64,000 bases of DNA from Colletes latitarsis (GCF_051014445.1 NC_135136.1:20788001-20852000); one strand, 5' to 3'. Shown: positions 13,170 through 27,054, numbered from the stretch's first letter. The notes: generated by a model from the letters alone, not told the origin. Numbers and translations: made by a program.

Positions 13170-14931
13170 TTTATCAAGACCAGGTTTAATTGAATGTTTC
13201 AGTGTGGTACCACATTACTACGTGATCCAATCCAGAAATAGCCCAGGATCTAGCCATGAAGTATGAGAAATATGCGAAAGTATGAGCCTGACGAGAGCAA
13301 ATCCTAGACCTAACCCAGACCTAACATGCGTTATCCTGAAAAGTATTGATCGAAACCTGGTTTAATCGACTGTTTCAGTGTGGTACCACATTACAATGTG
13401 ATCCAAACCAGAAAATAACCCAGGATCTGTTCAATGAGTATGTGAAGTGTGCGAAAGTATGAGTCTGATGAGGGCAAATCCCAGACCTATCCCAGACCTA
13501 ACATGCGTTATCCTCTAAAATATTTATCAAGACCAGGTTTAATTGATTGTTTCAGTGTGGTCCCACATTACTACGTGATCCAATCCAGAAAAAGCCCAGG
13601 ATCTAGCCATCAAGTATCAGTAATATGCGAAAGAATGAGCCTGATGAGAGTAAATCCCAGACCTAACCTAGACCTAACATGAATTATTCTCTAAAATATT
13701 GATCGAAACCAGGTTTAATTGACTGTTTCAGTGTGGTACCACATTACTACGTGATACAATCCAGAAACAGCCCAGGATCTAGCCATGAAGTATGAGAAAT
13801 ATGCGAAAGTATGAGCCTGATGAGGGCAAATCCTAGACCTAACCCAGACCTTACATGAATTATTCTCTAAAATATTGATCGAAACCAGGTTTAATTGACT
13901 GTTTCAGTGTGGTCCCACATTACTTCGGGATCCAATCCAGAAAAAACCCAGGATCCGTTCAACAAGTATGTGAAGAATGCGAAAGTATGAGCCTGATGAG
14001 TGAAAATCCCAGGCCTAACCTAGACCTAACATGGGTTATCCTCTAAAATATTGATCGAAACCTGGTTTAATCGACTGTTTCAGTGTGGTACCACATTACT
14101 ATGTGATCCAAACCAGAAAATAACACAGGATCTGTTCAAGGAGTATGTGAAGTGTGCGAAAGTATGAGTCTGATGAGGTCAAATCCCATACCTATCCCAG
14201 ACCTAACTTGCGTTATCCTCTAAAATATTCATCGAAACCAGGTTTAATCGACTGTTTCAGTGTGGTACCACATTACTACGTGATCCAAACCAGAAAAAAC
14301 CCAGGATCCATTCAACAAGTGTGTGAAGAATGCGAAAGTATGAGCCTGATGAGTGAAAATCCCAGGCCTAACCTAGACCTAACATGGGTTATCCTCTAAA
14401 ATATTGATCGAAACCTGGTTTAATCGACTGTTTCTGTGTGGTACCACTTTACTACGCGATCCAAAGCAGAAAAAACCCTCGATCAGGTCAACATGTATGT
14501 TAAAACTGCGAAAGGATGCCCCTGATGAGGGCAAATCCCAGGCCTAACCTAGACCAAACATGCGTTGTCCTCTAAAATATTGATGGAAACCAGGTTTAAT
14601 TGACTGTTTCAGTGTTGTACTTCATTACTACGTGATGCACTCCAGAAAAAGCCCAGGATCTATCCATCAAGTATGAGAAATATGCGAAAGAATGAGCCTG
14701 ATGAGAGCAAATCCCAGACCTAACCTAGACCTAACATGAATTATTCTCTAAAATATTTATCAAAACCAGGTTTAATTGACTGTTTCAGTGTGGTACCACA
14801 TTACTACGTGATGCAATCCAGAAATAGCCCAGGATCTAGCCATGAAGTATGAGAAATATGCGAAAGTATGAGCCTGATGAGGGCAAATCCTAGACCTAAC
14901 CCAGACCTAACATGCGTTATCCTCTAAAATA
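13170..14931 (+). repeat. 10-monomer higher-order repeat (1762 bp), copy 2
   Basis: This is the tandem partner of 11408-13169 and ends where ATTGATCGCAACC replaces the expected ATTTATCAAGACC near 14931. It contains the last CTCGATCAGGTCAAC monomer of the window (14475). Its variable positions lie mostly within the same monomers as in copy 1. Confidence 0.88.
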
Positions 14932-17900
14932 TTGATCGCAACCAGGTTTAATGGACTGTTTCAGTGTGGTACCACACTACTACGTGATCCAAACCAGAAA
15001 AAACCGAGGATCTGTTCAACAAGTATGTGAAAAACTGCGAAAGTATGAGTCTGATGAGTGAAAATCCCATACCTATCCCAGACTTAACTTGCGTTATCCT
15101 CTAAAATATTGATCGAAACCAGGTTTAGTCGACTGTTTCAGCGTGGTACCACATTACTATGTGATACAATCCAGAAACAGCCCAGGATCTAGGCATGAAG
15201 TATGAGAAATATGCGAAAGTATGAGCCTGATGAGTGAAAATCCCCGGCCAAACCTAGACCTAACATGCGTTATCCTCTAAAATATTGATCGAAACCAGGT
15301 TTAATTGACTGTTCCAGTGTGGTCCCACATTACTACGTGATCCAAACCAGAAAAAACCCAGGATCCGTTCAACAAGTATGTGAAGAATGCGAAAGTATGA
15401 GCCTGATGAGTGAAAATCCCAGGCCTAACCTAGACCTCACATGCGTTATCCTCAAAAATATTGATCGAAACCTGGTTTAATCGACTGTTTCAGTGTGGTG
15501 CCACATTACTATGTGATCCAAACCAGAAAATAACCCAGGATCTGTTCAACGAGTATGTGAAGTGTGCGAAAGTATGAGTCTGATGAGGTCAAATCCCAGA
15601 CCAATCCCAGACTTAACTTGCGTTATCCTCCAAAATATTGATCGAATCCAGGTTTAATCGACTGTTTCAGTGTGGTACCACATTACTACGTGATCCAAAC
15701 CAGAAAAAACCCAGGATCTGTTCAACGAGTATGTGAAGTGTGCGAAAGTATGAGTCTGATGAGGGCAAATCCCAGGCCTATCCCAGACCTAACTTGCGTT
15801 GTCCTCTAAGATATTGACGGAAACCAGGTTTAATTGACTGTTTCAGTGTTGTACTTCATTACTACGTGATGCAATCCAGAAAAAGCCCAGGATCTAGCCA
15901 TCAAGTATGAGAAATATGCGAATGAATGAGCCTGATGAGAGCAAATCCCAGGCCTAACCTAGACCTAACATGAATTATTCTCTAAAATATTGATCGAAAC
16001 CAGGTTTAATTGACTGTTTCAGTGTTGTACTTTATTACTTCGTGATGCAATCCAGAAAAAGCCCAGGATCTAGCCATAAAGTATGAGAAATATGCGAAAG
16101 AATGAGCCTGATGAGAGCAAATCCCAGACCTAACCTAGACCTAACATGCGTTATCCTCTAAAATATTGATCGAAACCAGGTTTAATCGACTGTTTCAGTG
16201 TGGTACCACATTACTACGTGATCCAAACCAGAAAAAACACAGGATCCGTTGAACAAGTATGTGAAGAATGCGAAAGTATGAGTCTGATCAGTGAAAATCT
16301 CAGGCCTTACCTAGACCTAACTTGCGTTGTCCTCTAAAATAGTGATGGAAACCAGGTTTCATTGACCGTTTGAGTGTGGTACTACATAACTACGTGATGC
16401 AATCCAGAAAAAGCCCAGGATCTAGTCATCAAGTATGAGAAATATGCGAAAGAATGAGCCTGATGAGAGCAAATCCCAGACCTAACCTAGACCTAACATG
16501 CGTTATCCTCTAAAATATTGAGCGAAACCAGGTTTAATTGACTGTTTAAGTGTTGTACTTTATTACTTCGTGATGCAATCCAGAAAAAGCCCAGGATCTA
16601 GCCATCAAGTATGAGAAATATGCGAAAGAACGAGCCTGATGAGAGCAAATCCCAGACCTAACCTAGACCTAACATGAATTATTCTCTAAAATATTGATCG
16701 AAACCAGGTTTAATCGACTGTTTCAGTGTGGTACCACATTACTACGTGATCCAAACCAGAAAAAACCCAGGATCCGTTCAACAAATATGTGAAGAATGCG
16801 AAAGTGTGAGTCTGATCAGTGAAAATCTCAGGCCTTACCTAGACCTAACTTGCGTTGTCCTCTAAAATAGTGATGGAAACCAGGTTTCATTGACTGTTTC
16901 AGTGTTGCACTTCATTACTACGTGATGCAATCCAGAAAAAGCCCAGGATCTAGCCATCAAGTATGAGAAATATGCGAAAGAATGAGCCTGATGAGAGCAA
17001 TTCCCAGACCTAACCTAGACCTAACATGAATTATTCTCTAAAATATTGATCAAAACCAGGTTTAATTGACTGTTTCAGTGTGGTCCCACATTACTACGTG
17101 ATCCAAACCAGAAAAAACCCAGGATCCGTTCAACAAGTGTGTGAAGAATGCGAAAGTATGAGTCTGATGAGTGAAAATCCCAGGCCTAACCTTGACCTAA
17201 CATGAGTTATTCTCTAAAATATTGATCGAAACCTGGTTTAATCGACTGTTTCGGTGTGGTACCACATTACTATGTGATCCAAACCAGAAAATAACCCAGG
17301 ATCTGTTCAACGAGTATGTGAAGTGTGCGAAAGTATGTGTCTGATGAGGTCAAATCCCAGACCAATCCCAGACTTAACTTGCGTTAACCTCTAAAATATT
17401 GATCGAAACCAGGTTTAATCGACTGTTTCAGTGTGGTACCACATTACTACGTGATCCAAACCAGAAAATACCCAGGATCTGTTCAACAAGTATTTGAAGA
17501 ATGCGAAAGTATGAGTCTGATGAGTGAAAATCCCAGGGCAAACCTAGACCTAACATGCGTTATCCTCTAAAATATTGATCGAAACCAGGTTTAATCGACT
17601 GTTTCAGTGTGGCACCACATTACTACGTGATCCAAACCAGAAAAAACCCGGGATCAGTTCAACAAGTATGTGAAGAATGCGAAAGTATGAGTCTGATCAG
17701 TGAAAATCCCAGGCCTAACCTAGACCTAGCTTGCGTTATCCTCTAAAATATTGATCGAAACCAGGTTTAAACGACTGTTTCAGTGTGGTACCACATTACT
17801 ACGTGACCCAAACCAGAAAAAACCCATGATCTGTTCAACAAGTATGTGAAAAACGCGAAAGTATGAGCCGGATGAGGGCAAATCCCAGACCTATCCCAGA

Positions 17901-18289
17901 TCTAACTTGCGTTATCCTCTAAAATATCGATCGAAACCAGGTTTAATTGACCGTTTCAGTGTGGTACCTCATTACTACGTGATCGAAACCAGAAAAAACC
18001 CAGGATCCGTTCAACAAGTATGTGAAGAATGCGAAAGTATGAGTCTGATCAGTGAAAATCTCAGGCCTTACCTAGACCTAACTTGCGTTGTCCTCTAAAA
18101 TAGTGATGGAAACCAGGTTTCATTGACTGTTTCAGTGTGGTACTACATTACTACGTGATGAAGTCCAGAAGAAGCCAAGGATCTAGCCATCAAGTATGAG
18201 AAATATGCGAAAGAATGAGCCTGATGAGAGCAAATCCCAGACCTAACCTAGACCTAACATGAAATATTCTCTAAAATATTGATCGAAAC
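14932..18289 (+). repeat. Mixed and dimeric satellite monomers
   Basis: About 19 monomers are mainly of two alternating kinds. One has ATCCAAACCAGAAAAAACCC with CCGTTCAACAAG. The other has ATGCAATCCAGAAAAAGCCC with TAGCCATCAAGTATGAG and often CATGAATTATTCTC. A sub-signature CTGATCAGTGAAAATCTCAG followed by AAAATAGTGATGGAAACC recurs near 16285, 16815 and 18048. Two stretches 352 bp apart (18009 and 18361) match, showing local dimer duplication. No foreign sequence is seen. Confidence 0.88.
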
Positions 18290-20919
18290 CAGGTCTAATC
18301 GACTGTTTCAGTGTGGTACCACATTACTACGTGATCCAAACCAGAAAAAACCCAGGATCCGTTCAACAAGTATGTGAAGAATGCGAAAGTATGAGTCTGA
18401 TCAGTGAAAATCTCAGGCCTTACCTAGACCTAACTTGCGTTGTCCTCTAAAATAGTGATGGAAACCAGGTTTCATTGACTGTTTCAGTGTGGTACTACAT
18501 TACTACGTGATGCAATCCAGAAAAAGCCCAGGATCTAGCCATCAAGTATGAGAAATATGCGAAAGAATGAGCCTGATGAGAGCAAATCCCAGACCTAACC
18601 TAGGCCTAACATGCGTTATCCTCTAAAATATTCAGCGAAACCAGGTTTAATGGACTGTTTCAGTGTGGTACCACACTACTTCGTGATCCAAACCAGTCAA
18701 AACCCAGGATCTGTCCAACAAGTATGTGAAAAACGCGAAACTGTGAGCCTGATGGGGGCAAATCTTAGACCTAACCCAGACCTAAGATGCGTTATCCTCT
18801 CTAATATTTATCCAGACCAGGTTTCATTGAATGTTTCAGTGTGGTACCACTTTACTACGTGATCCAAGCAAGAAATAGCCCAGGATCTAGCCATGAAGTA
18901 TGAGAAATATGCGAAAGTATGAGCCTGATGAGGGCATATCCCAGACCTATCCCAGATCTAACTTGCGTTATCCTCTAAAATATTGATCGAAACCAGGTTT
19001 AATTGACTGTTTCAGCGTGGTACCACATTACTACGTGATACAATCCAGAAACAGCCCAGGATCTGTTCAACATGTATGAGAAATATGCGAAAGAAAGAGC
19101 CTGATGAGAGCAAATCCCAGACCTAACCTAGACCTAACATGAATTATTCTCTAAAATATTGATCGAAACCAGGTTTAATTGACTGTTTCAGTGTGGTCCC
19201 ACATTACTACGTGATCCAAACCAGAAAAAACCCAGGATCCGTTCAACAAGTATGTGAAGAATGCGAAAGTATGAGTCTGATGAGTGAAAATCCCAGACCT
19301 AACCTAGACCTAACATGCGTTATCCTCTAAAATATTGATCCAAACCAGGTTTAATGGACTGTTTCAGTGTGGTACCACACTACTACGTGTTCCAAACCAG
19401 AAAAAACCCAGGATCTGTTCAACAAGTATGTGAAAAACGCGAAAGTATGAGCCTGATGAGGGCAAATCCCAGACATATCCCAGACCTAACTTGCGTTGTC
19501 CTCTAAGATATTGATGGAAACCAGGTTTAATTGACTGATTCAGTGTTGTACTCCATTACTACGTGATGCAATCCAGAAAAAGCCCAGGATCTAGCCATCA
19601 AGTATGAGAAATATGCGAAAGAATGAGCCTGATGAGAGCAAATCCCAGACCTAACCTAGACCTAACATGAATTATTCTCTAAAATATTGATCGAAACCAG
19701 GTTTAATTGACTGTTTCAGTGTGGTCCCACATTACTACGTGATCCAAACCAGAAAAAACCCAGGATCCGTTCAACAAGTATGTGAAGAATGCGAAAGTAT
19801 GAGTCGGATGAGTGAAAATCCCAGGCCTAACCTAGACCTAACATGCGTTATCCTCTAAAATATTGAGCTAAACCTGGTTTAATCGACTGTTTCAGTGTGG
19901 TACCACATTACTACGTGATCCAAACCAGAAAAAACCCAGGATCAGTTCAACAAGTATGTGAAGAATGCGAAAGTATGAGTCTGATCAGTGAAAATCTCAG
20001 GCCTTACCTAGACCTAACTTGCGTTGTCCTCTAAAATAGTGATGGAAACCAGGTTTCATTGACTGTTTCAGTGTGGTACTACATTACTACGTGATGCAGT
20101 CCAGAAAAAGCCCAGGATCTAGCCATCAAGTATGAGAAATATGCGAAAGAATGAGCCTGAAGAGAGCAAATCCCAGACCTAACCTAGACCTAACATGCGT
20201 TATCCTCTAAAATATTGAGCGAAACCAGGTTTAATGGACTGCTTCAGTGTGGTACTACACTACTTCGTGATCCAAACCGGCCAAAACCCAGGATCTGTTC
20301 AACAAGAATGTGGAAAACGCGAAACTGTGAGCCTGATGAGGGCAAATCTTAGACCTAACCCAGACCTAAGATGCGTTATCCTCTAAAACATTTATCCACA
20401 CCAGGTTTCATTGAATGTTTCAGTGTGGTACCACTTTACTACGTGATCCAAGCCAGAAATAGCCCATGATCTAGCCATGAAGTATAAGAAATATGCGAAA
20501 GTGAGAGCCTGATGAGGGCAATTCCTAGACCTATCCCAGACCTAACATGCGTTATCCTCTAAAATATTGATCGAAACCAGGTTTAATTGACTGTTTCAGC
20601 GTGGTACCACATTACTACGTGATACAATCCAGAAACAGCCCAGGATCTGTTCAACATGTATGAGAAATATGCGAAAGAAAGAGCCTGATGAGAGCAAATC
20701 CCAGACCTAACCTAGACCTAACATGAATTATTCTCTAAAATATTGATCGAAACCAGGTTTAATTGACTGTTTCAGTGTGGTCCCACATTACTACGTGATC
20801 CAAACCAGAAAAAACCCAGGATCCGTTCAACAAGTATGTGAAGAATGCGAAAGTATGAGTCTGATGAGTGAAAATCCCAGGCCTAACCTAGACCTAACAT
20901 GCGTTATCCTCTAAAATAT
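18290..20919 (+). repeat. Nine-monomer (1584 bp) offset duplication
   Basis: About 1.04 kb at 18290-19335 matches 19874-20919 at an offset of 1584 bp, which is 9 x 176. Anchors are GTTCAACAAG at 18361/19945, CATGCGTTATCC at 18610/20194, and ATCTGTTCAACATGTATGAG at 19061/20645. The first copy is followed by unrelated monomer types (19336-19873), so the repeat is partly diverged. The block contains a TTCAGCG or TTGAGCG monomer with CTACTTCGTGATCC, the founder-like type of the 118-bp truncated monomers seen further right. Confidence 0.8.
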
Positions 20920-21129
20920 TGAGCGAAACCAGGTTGAATCGACTGTTTCAGTGTGGTACCGCATTACTACGTGATCCAAACCAGAAAAAACCCAGGATCA
21001 GTTCAACAAGTATGTGAAGAATGCGAAAGTATGAGCCTGATGAGGGCAAATCCCAGACCTATCCCAGACCTAACTTGCGTTGTCCTCTAAAATAGTGATG
21101 GAAACCAGGTTTAATTGACTGTTTCAGTG

Positions 21130-21560
21130 TGGTCCCACATTACTACGTGATCCAAACCAGAAAAAACCCCGGATCCGTTCAACAAGTATGTGAAGAATGC
21201 GAAAGTATGAGTCTGATGAGTGAAAATCCCAGGCCTAACCTAGACCTAGCTTGCGTTATCCTCTAAAATATTGATCGAAACCAGGTTTAAACGACTGTTT
21301 CAGTGTGGTCCCACATTACTACGTGATCCAAACCAGAAAAAACCCCGGATCCGTTCAACAAGTATGTGAAGAATGCGAAAGTATGAGTCTGATGAGTGAA
21401 AATCCCAGGCCTAACCTAGACCTAGCTTGCGTTATCCTCTAAAATATTGATCGAAACCAGGTTTAAACGACTGTTTCAGTGTGGTCCCACATTACTACGT
21501 GATCCAAACCAGAAAAAACCCCGGATCCGTTCAACAAGTATGTGAAGAATGCGAAAGTAT
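21130..21560 (+). repeat. Local run of near-identical single monomers
   Basis: Successive monomers here share GGTCCCACATTACTACG, AACCCCGGATCCGTTC, ACCTAGCTTGCG and GGTTTAAACGACTG with hardly any differences. This is monomer-by-monomer amplification rather than amplification of a higher-order unit. Related runs occur near 24354-24600 and 27290-27540 inside the larger repeats, so this run was probably duplicated later as part of them. Confidence 0.75.
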
Positions 21561-23315
21561 GAGCCTGATGAGGGCAAATCCCAGACCTATCCCAGACCTA
21601 ACTTGCGTTGTCCTCTAAAATAGTGATGGAAACCAGGTTTAATTGACTGTTTCAGTGTGGTACTACATTACTACGTGATGCAGTCCAGAAAAAGCCCAGG
21701 ATCTAGCCATCAAGTACGAGAAATATGCGAAAGAATGAGCCTGATGAGAGCAAATCCCAGACCTAACTTAGACCTAACATGCGTTATCCTCTAAAATATT
21801 GAGCGAAACCAGGTTTAATGGACTGTTTCAGTGTGGTACTACACTACTTCGTGATCCAAACCAGACAAAACCCAGGATCTGTTCATCAAGAATGCGAAAA
21901 ACGCGAAACTGTGAGCCTGATGAGGGCAAATCTTACACCTAACCCAGACCTAAGATGCGTTATCCATCGTGATCCAAACCAGAAAAAACCCAGGATCCGT
22001 TCAACAAGTATGTGATGAATGCGAAAGTATGAGTATGATCAGTGAAAATCTCAGGCCTTACCTAGACCTAACTTGCGTTGTCCTCTAAAATAGTGATGGA
22101 AACCAGGTTTCATTGACTGTTTCAGTGTGGTACTACATTACTACGTGATGCAGTCCAGAAAAAGCCCAGGATCTAGCCATCAAGTATGAGAAATATGCGA
22201 AAGAATGAGCCTGAAGAGAGCAAATCCCAGACCTAACCTAGACCTAACATGCGTTATCCTCTAAAATATTGAGCGAAACCAGGTTTAATGGACTGCTTCA
22301 GTGTGGTACTACACTACTTCGTGATCCAAACCGGCCAAAACCCAGGATCTGTTCAACAAGAATGTGAAAAACGCGAAACTGTGAGCCTGATGAGGGCAAA
22401 TCTTAGACCTAACCCAGACCTAAGATGCGTTATCCTCTCTAATATTTATCCAGACCAGGTTTCATTGAATGTTTCAGTGTGGTACCACTTTACTACGTGA
22501 TCCAAGCCCGAAATAGCCCAGGATCTAGCCATGAAGTATGAGAAATATGCGAAAGTGAGAGCCTGATGAGGGCAATTCCTAGACCTATCCCAGACCTAAC
22601 ATGCGTTATCCTCTCTAATATTTATCCAGACCAGGTTTAATGGACTGTTTCAGTGTGGTACTACATTACTACGTGATGCAATTCAGAAAAAGCCCAGGAT
22701 CTAGCCATGAAGTATGAGAAATATGCGAAAGTATGAGCCTGATGAGGGCAAATCCCAGACCTATCCCAGATCTAACTTGCGTTATCCTCTAAAATATTGA
22801 TCGAAACCAGGTTTAATTGACCGTTTCAGTGTGGTACCTCATTACTACGTGATACAATCCAGAGACAGCCCAGGATCTGTTCAACAAGTATGTGAAGAAT
22901 GCGAAAGTATGAGTCTGATCAGTGAAAATCTCAGGCCTTACCTAGACCTAACTTGCGTTGTCCTCTAAAATAGTGATGGAAACCAGGTTTCATTGACTGT
23001 TTCAGTGTGGTACTACATTACTCCGTGATGCAGTCCAGAAAAAGCCCAGGATCTAGCCATCAAGTATGAGAAATATGCGAAAGAATGAGCCTGAAGAGAG
23101 CAAATCCCAGACCTAACCTAGACCTAACATGCGTTATCCTCTAAAATATTGAGCGAAACCAGGTTTAATGGACTGTTTCAGTGTGGTACTACACTACTTC
23201 GTGATCCAAACCAGACAAAACCCAGGATCTGTTCATCAAGAATGTGGAAAACGCGAAACTGTGAGCCTGATGAGGGCAAATCTTACACCTAACCCAGACC
23301 TAAGATGCGTTATCC
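21300..23315 (+). repeat. Large higher-order block, copy 1 (offset 3054 bp)
   Basis: This block matches 24354-26369 at an offset of 3054 bp, with matching points at 21818/24872 and 22288/25342. A single extra T near 24488 changes the offset to 3055 on its left. The spacing equals 16 full monomers plus two 118-bp monomers within a couple of bases. The match ends near 23315, where this copy has the truncated-monomer junction and the other continues with a complete monomer. Confidence 0.82.
21950..21980 (+). repeat. Deletion junction of 118-bp truncated monomer, copy 1
   Basis: TGCGTTATCC is followed directly by ATCGTGATCC. In a normal monomer about 60 bp (AAAATATT block, ACCAGGTTTAAT and the KpnI palindrome) lie between these points. 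The net loss is 58 bp, and the spacing 21818 to 22288 (470 bp) equals two full monomers plus 118. The loss removes the palindrome entirely. The same junction recurs at four other loci, so it was made once and copied. Confidence 0.9.
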
Positions 23316-24018
23316 ATCGTGATCCAAACCAGAAAAAACCCAGGATCCGTTCAACAAGTATGTGAAGAATGCGAAGGTATGAGCCTGACGTGGGCAAATC
23401 CTGGACCTATCCCAGACATAACTTGCGTTATCCTCGAAAATATTGGTCGAAACAAGGTTTCATCGACTATTTCAGTGTGGTACCACATTACTACGTGATC
23501 CAAACCAGAAAAATACCCAGGATCTGTTCAACAAGTATGTGAAGAACGCGAAAGTATGACCCTGATGAGGGCAAATCCCAGACCTATACCAGACCTAACT
23601 TGCGTTGTCCTCTAAAATATTAATGGAAACCAGGTATAATTGACTGTTTCAGTGTGGTACCACATTACTACGTGAACCAATCCAGAAAAAGCCCTGGATC
23701 TAGCCATCAAGTATGAGTAACATGCGAAAGTATGAGCCTGATGAGGGCAAATCATAGACCTTACCCAGACCTAACATGCGTTATCCCCTAAAATATTTAT
23801 CAATACCAGGTTTAATTGAATGTTTCAGTGTGGTACCACATTACTACGTGATCCAATCCTGAAAAAACCCAGAATCTGTTCAACAAGTATGTGGAGAATG
23901 CGAGAGTATGTGTCTGATGAGGGCAAATCCCAGGCCTAACCTAGGCATAACATGCGTTATCCTCTAAAATATTGATCGAAACCAGGTTAAATGGACTGTC
24001 TCAGTGTGGTACCACATT
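23168..24018 (+). repeat. Duplicated block, partner of 27806-28656
   Basis: The match at an offset of 4638 bp covers the truncated monomer, a GAAGGTATGAGCCTGACGTG monomer, an AAAATATTAATGGAAACC monomer with CCAGGTATAATTGACTG, and a CATAGACCTTACCCAGACC monomer. The match ends where TACTACGTGATCC here corresponds to TACTACAGGATCC at 28658. Confidence 0.82.
23301..23331 (+). repeat. 118-bp truncated monomer junction, copy 2
   Basis: The junction GCGTTATCCATCGTGATCC is identical to that near 21961. It is preceded by the GAAACTGTGAGCCTGATG monomer and followed by GAAGGTATGAGCCTGACGTG, a combination repeated at 27949. Confidence 0.9.
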
Positions 24019-24353
24019 ACTACGTGATCCAAACCAGAAAAAACCCAGGATCCATTCAACAAGTATGTGAAGAATGCGAAAGTATGAGTCTGATGAGTGA
24101 AAATCCCAGGCCTAACCTAGACCTAACATGCGTTATCCTCTAAAATATTGAGCGAAACCAGGTTTAATCGACTGTTTCAGTGTGGTACCGCATTACTACG
24201 TGATCCAAACCAGAAAAAACCCAGGATCAGTTCAACAAGTATGTGAAGAATGCGAAAGTATGAGTCCGATCAGTGAAAATCCCAGGCCTAACCTAGACCT
24301 AACATGCGTTATCCTCTAAAATATTGAGCGAAACCAGGTTTAATCGACTGTTT

Positions 24354-26369
24354 CAGTGTGGTCCCACATTACTACGTGATCCAAACCAGAAAAAACCACG
24401 GATCCGTTCAACAAGTATGTGAAGAATGCGAACGTATGAGTCTGATGAGTGAAAATCCCAGGCCTAACCTAGACCTAGCTTGCGTTATCCTCTAAAATAT
24501 TTGATCGAAACCAGGTTTAAACGACTGTTTCAGTGTGGTCCCACATTACTACGTGATCCAAACCAGAAAAAACCCCGGATCCGTTCAACAAGTATGTGAA
24601 GAATGCGAAAGTATGAGCCTGATGAGGGCAAATCCCAGACCTATCCCAGACCTAACTTGCGTTGTCCTCTAAAATAGTGATGGAAACCAGGTTTCATTGA
24701 CTGTTTCAGTGTGGTTCTACATTACTACGTGATGCAGTCCAGAAAAAGCCCAGGATCTAGCCATCAAGTACGAGAAATATGCGAAAGAATGAGCCTGATG
24801 AGAGCAAATCCCAGACCTAACCTAGACCTAACATGCGTTATCCTCTAAAATATTGAGCGAAACCAGGTTTAATGGACTGTTTCAGTGTGGTACTACACTA
24901 CTTCGTGATCCAAACCAGACAAAACCCAGGATCTGTTCATCAAGAATGCGAAAAACGCGAAACTGTGAGCCTGATGAGGGCAAATCTTACACCTAACCCA
25001 GACCTAAGATGCGTTATCCATCGTGATCCAAACCAGAAAAAACCCAGGATCCGTTCAACAAGTATGTGAAGAATGCGAAAGTATGAGTATGATCAGTGAA
25101 AATCTCAGGCCTTACCTAGACCTAACTTGCGTTGTCCTCTAAAATAGTGATGGAAACCAGGTTTCATTGACTGTTTCAGTGTGGTACTACATTACTACGT
25201 GATGCAGTCCAGAAAAAGCCCAGGATCTAGCCATCAAGTATGAGAAATATGCGAAAGAATGAGCCTGAAGAGAGCAAATCCCAGACCTAACCTAGACCTA
25301 ACATGCGTTATCCTCTAAAATATTGAGCGAAACCAGGTTTAATGGACTGCTTCAGTGTGGTACTACACTACTTCGTGATCCAAACCGGCCAAAACCCAGG
25401 ATCTGTTCAACAAGAATGTGAAAAACGCGAAACTGTGAGCCTGATGAGGGCAAATCTTAGACCTAACCCAGACCTAAGATGCGTTATCCTCTCTAATATT
25501 TATCCAGACCAGGTTTCATTGAATGTTTCAGTGTGGTACCACTTTACTACGTGATCCAAGCCAGAAATAGCCCAGGATCTAGCCATGAAGTATGAGAAAT
25601 ATGCGAAAGTGAGAGCCTGATGAGGGCAATTCCTAGACCTATCCCAGACCTAACATGCGTTATCCTCTCTAATATTTATCCAGACCAGGTTTAATGGACT
25701 GTTTCAGTGTGGTACTACATTACTACGTGATGCAATTCAGAAAAAGCCCCGGATCTAGCCATGAAGTATGAGAAATATGCGAAAGTATGAGCCTGATGAG
25801 GGCAAATCCCAGACCTATCCCAGATCTAACTTGCGTTATCCTCTAAAATATTGATCGAAACCAGGTTTAATTGACCGTTTCAGTGTGGTACCTCATTACT
25901 ACGTGATACAATCCAGAAACAGCCCAGGATCTGTTCAACAAGTATGTGAAGAATGCGAAAGTATGAGTCTGATCAGTGAAAATCTCAGGCCTTACCTAGA
26001 CCTAACTTGCGTTGTCCTCTAAAATAGTGATGGAAACCAGGTTTCATTGACTGTTTCAGTGTGGTACTACATTACTACGTGATGCAGTCCAGAAAAAGCC
26101 CAGGATCTAGCCTTCAAGTATGAGAAATATGCGAATGAATGAGCCTGATGAGAGCAAATCCCAGACCTAACCTAGACCTAACATGCGTTATCCTCTAAAA
26201 TATTGAGCGAAACCAGGTTTAATGGACTGTTTCAGTGTGGTACTACACTACTTCGTGATCCAAACCAGACAAAACCCAGGATCTGTTCATCAAGAATGTG
26301 AAAAACGCGAAACTGTGAGCCTGATGAGGGCAAATCTTACACCTAACCCAGACCTAAGATGCGTTATCC
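24354..26369 (+). repeat. Large higher-order block, copy 2 (offset 3054 bp)
   Basis: This is the partner of 21300-23315. It contains one 118-bp truncated monomer (junction near 25016). At the place equivalent to the second truncated monomer of copy 1 (near 26370) it has an ordinary full monomer. Either that truncated monomer was gained in copy 1 by recombination or it was repaired here. About 0.95 kb of its left part (24121-25069) also matches about 27055-28003 at an offset of 2934 bp. Confidence 0.8.
25006..25036 (+). repeat. 118-bp truncated monomer junction, copy 3
   Basis: The same deletion junction lies 3054 bp to the right of copy 1 with matching flanks (GAAAGTATGAGTATGATCAGTG follows), so it was copied with the large block. 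Confidence 0.9.
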
Positions 26370-27054
26370 TCTAAAATATTTATCCAGACCAGGTTTCATT
26401 GAATGTTTCAGTGTGGTACCACTTTACTACGTGATCCAAGCCAGAAATAGCCCAGGATCTAGCCATGAAGTATGAGAAATATGCGAAAGTGAGAGCCTGA
26501 TGAGAGCAAATCCCAGACCTAACCTAGACCTAACATGAATTATTCTCTAAAATATTGATCGAAACCAGGTTTAATTGACTGTTTCAGTGTGGTCCCACAT
26601 TACTACGTGATCCAAACCAGAAAAAACCCAGGATCCGTTCAACAAGTATGTGAAGAATGCGAAAGTATGAGTCTGATGAGTGAAAATCCCAGGCCTAACC
26701 TAGACCTAACATGCGTTATCCTCTAAAATATTGATTGAAACCTGGTTTAATCGACTGTTTCAGTATTGTACTTCATTACTACGTGATGCAATCCAGAAAA
26801 AGCCCAGGATCTAGCCACCAAGTATGAGAAATATGCGAAAGAATGAGCCTGATGAGAGCAAATCCCAGACCTAACCTAGACCTAACATGAATTATTCTCT
26901 AAAATATTGATCGAAACCAGGTTTAATTGACTGTTTTAGTGTGGTCCCACATTACTACGTGATCCAAACCAGAAAAAACCCAGGATCCGTTCAACAAGTA
27001 TGTGAAGAATGCGCAAGTATGAGTCTGATGAGTGAAAATCCCAGGCCTAACCTA

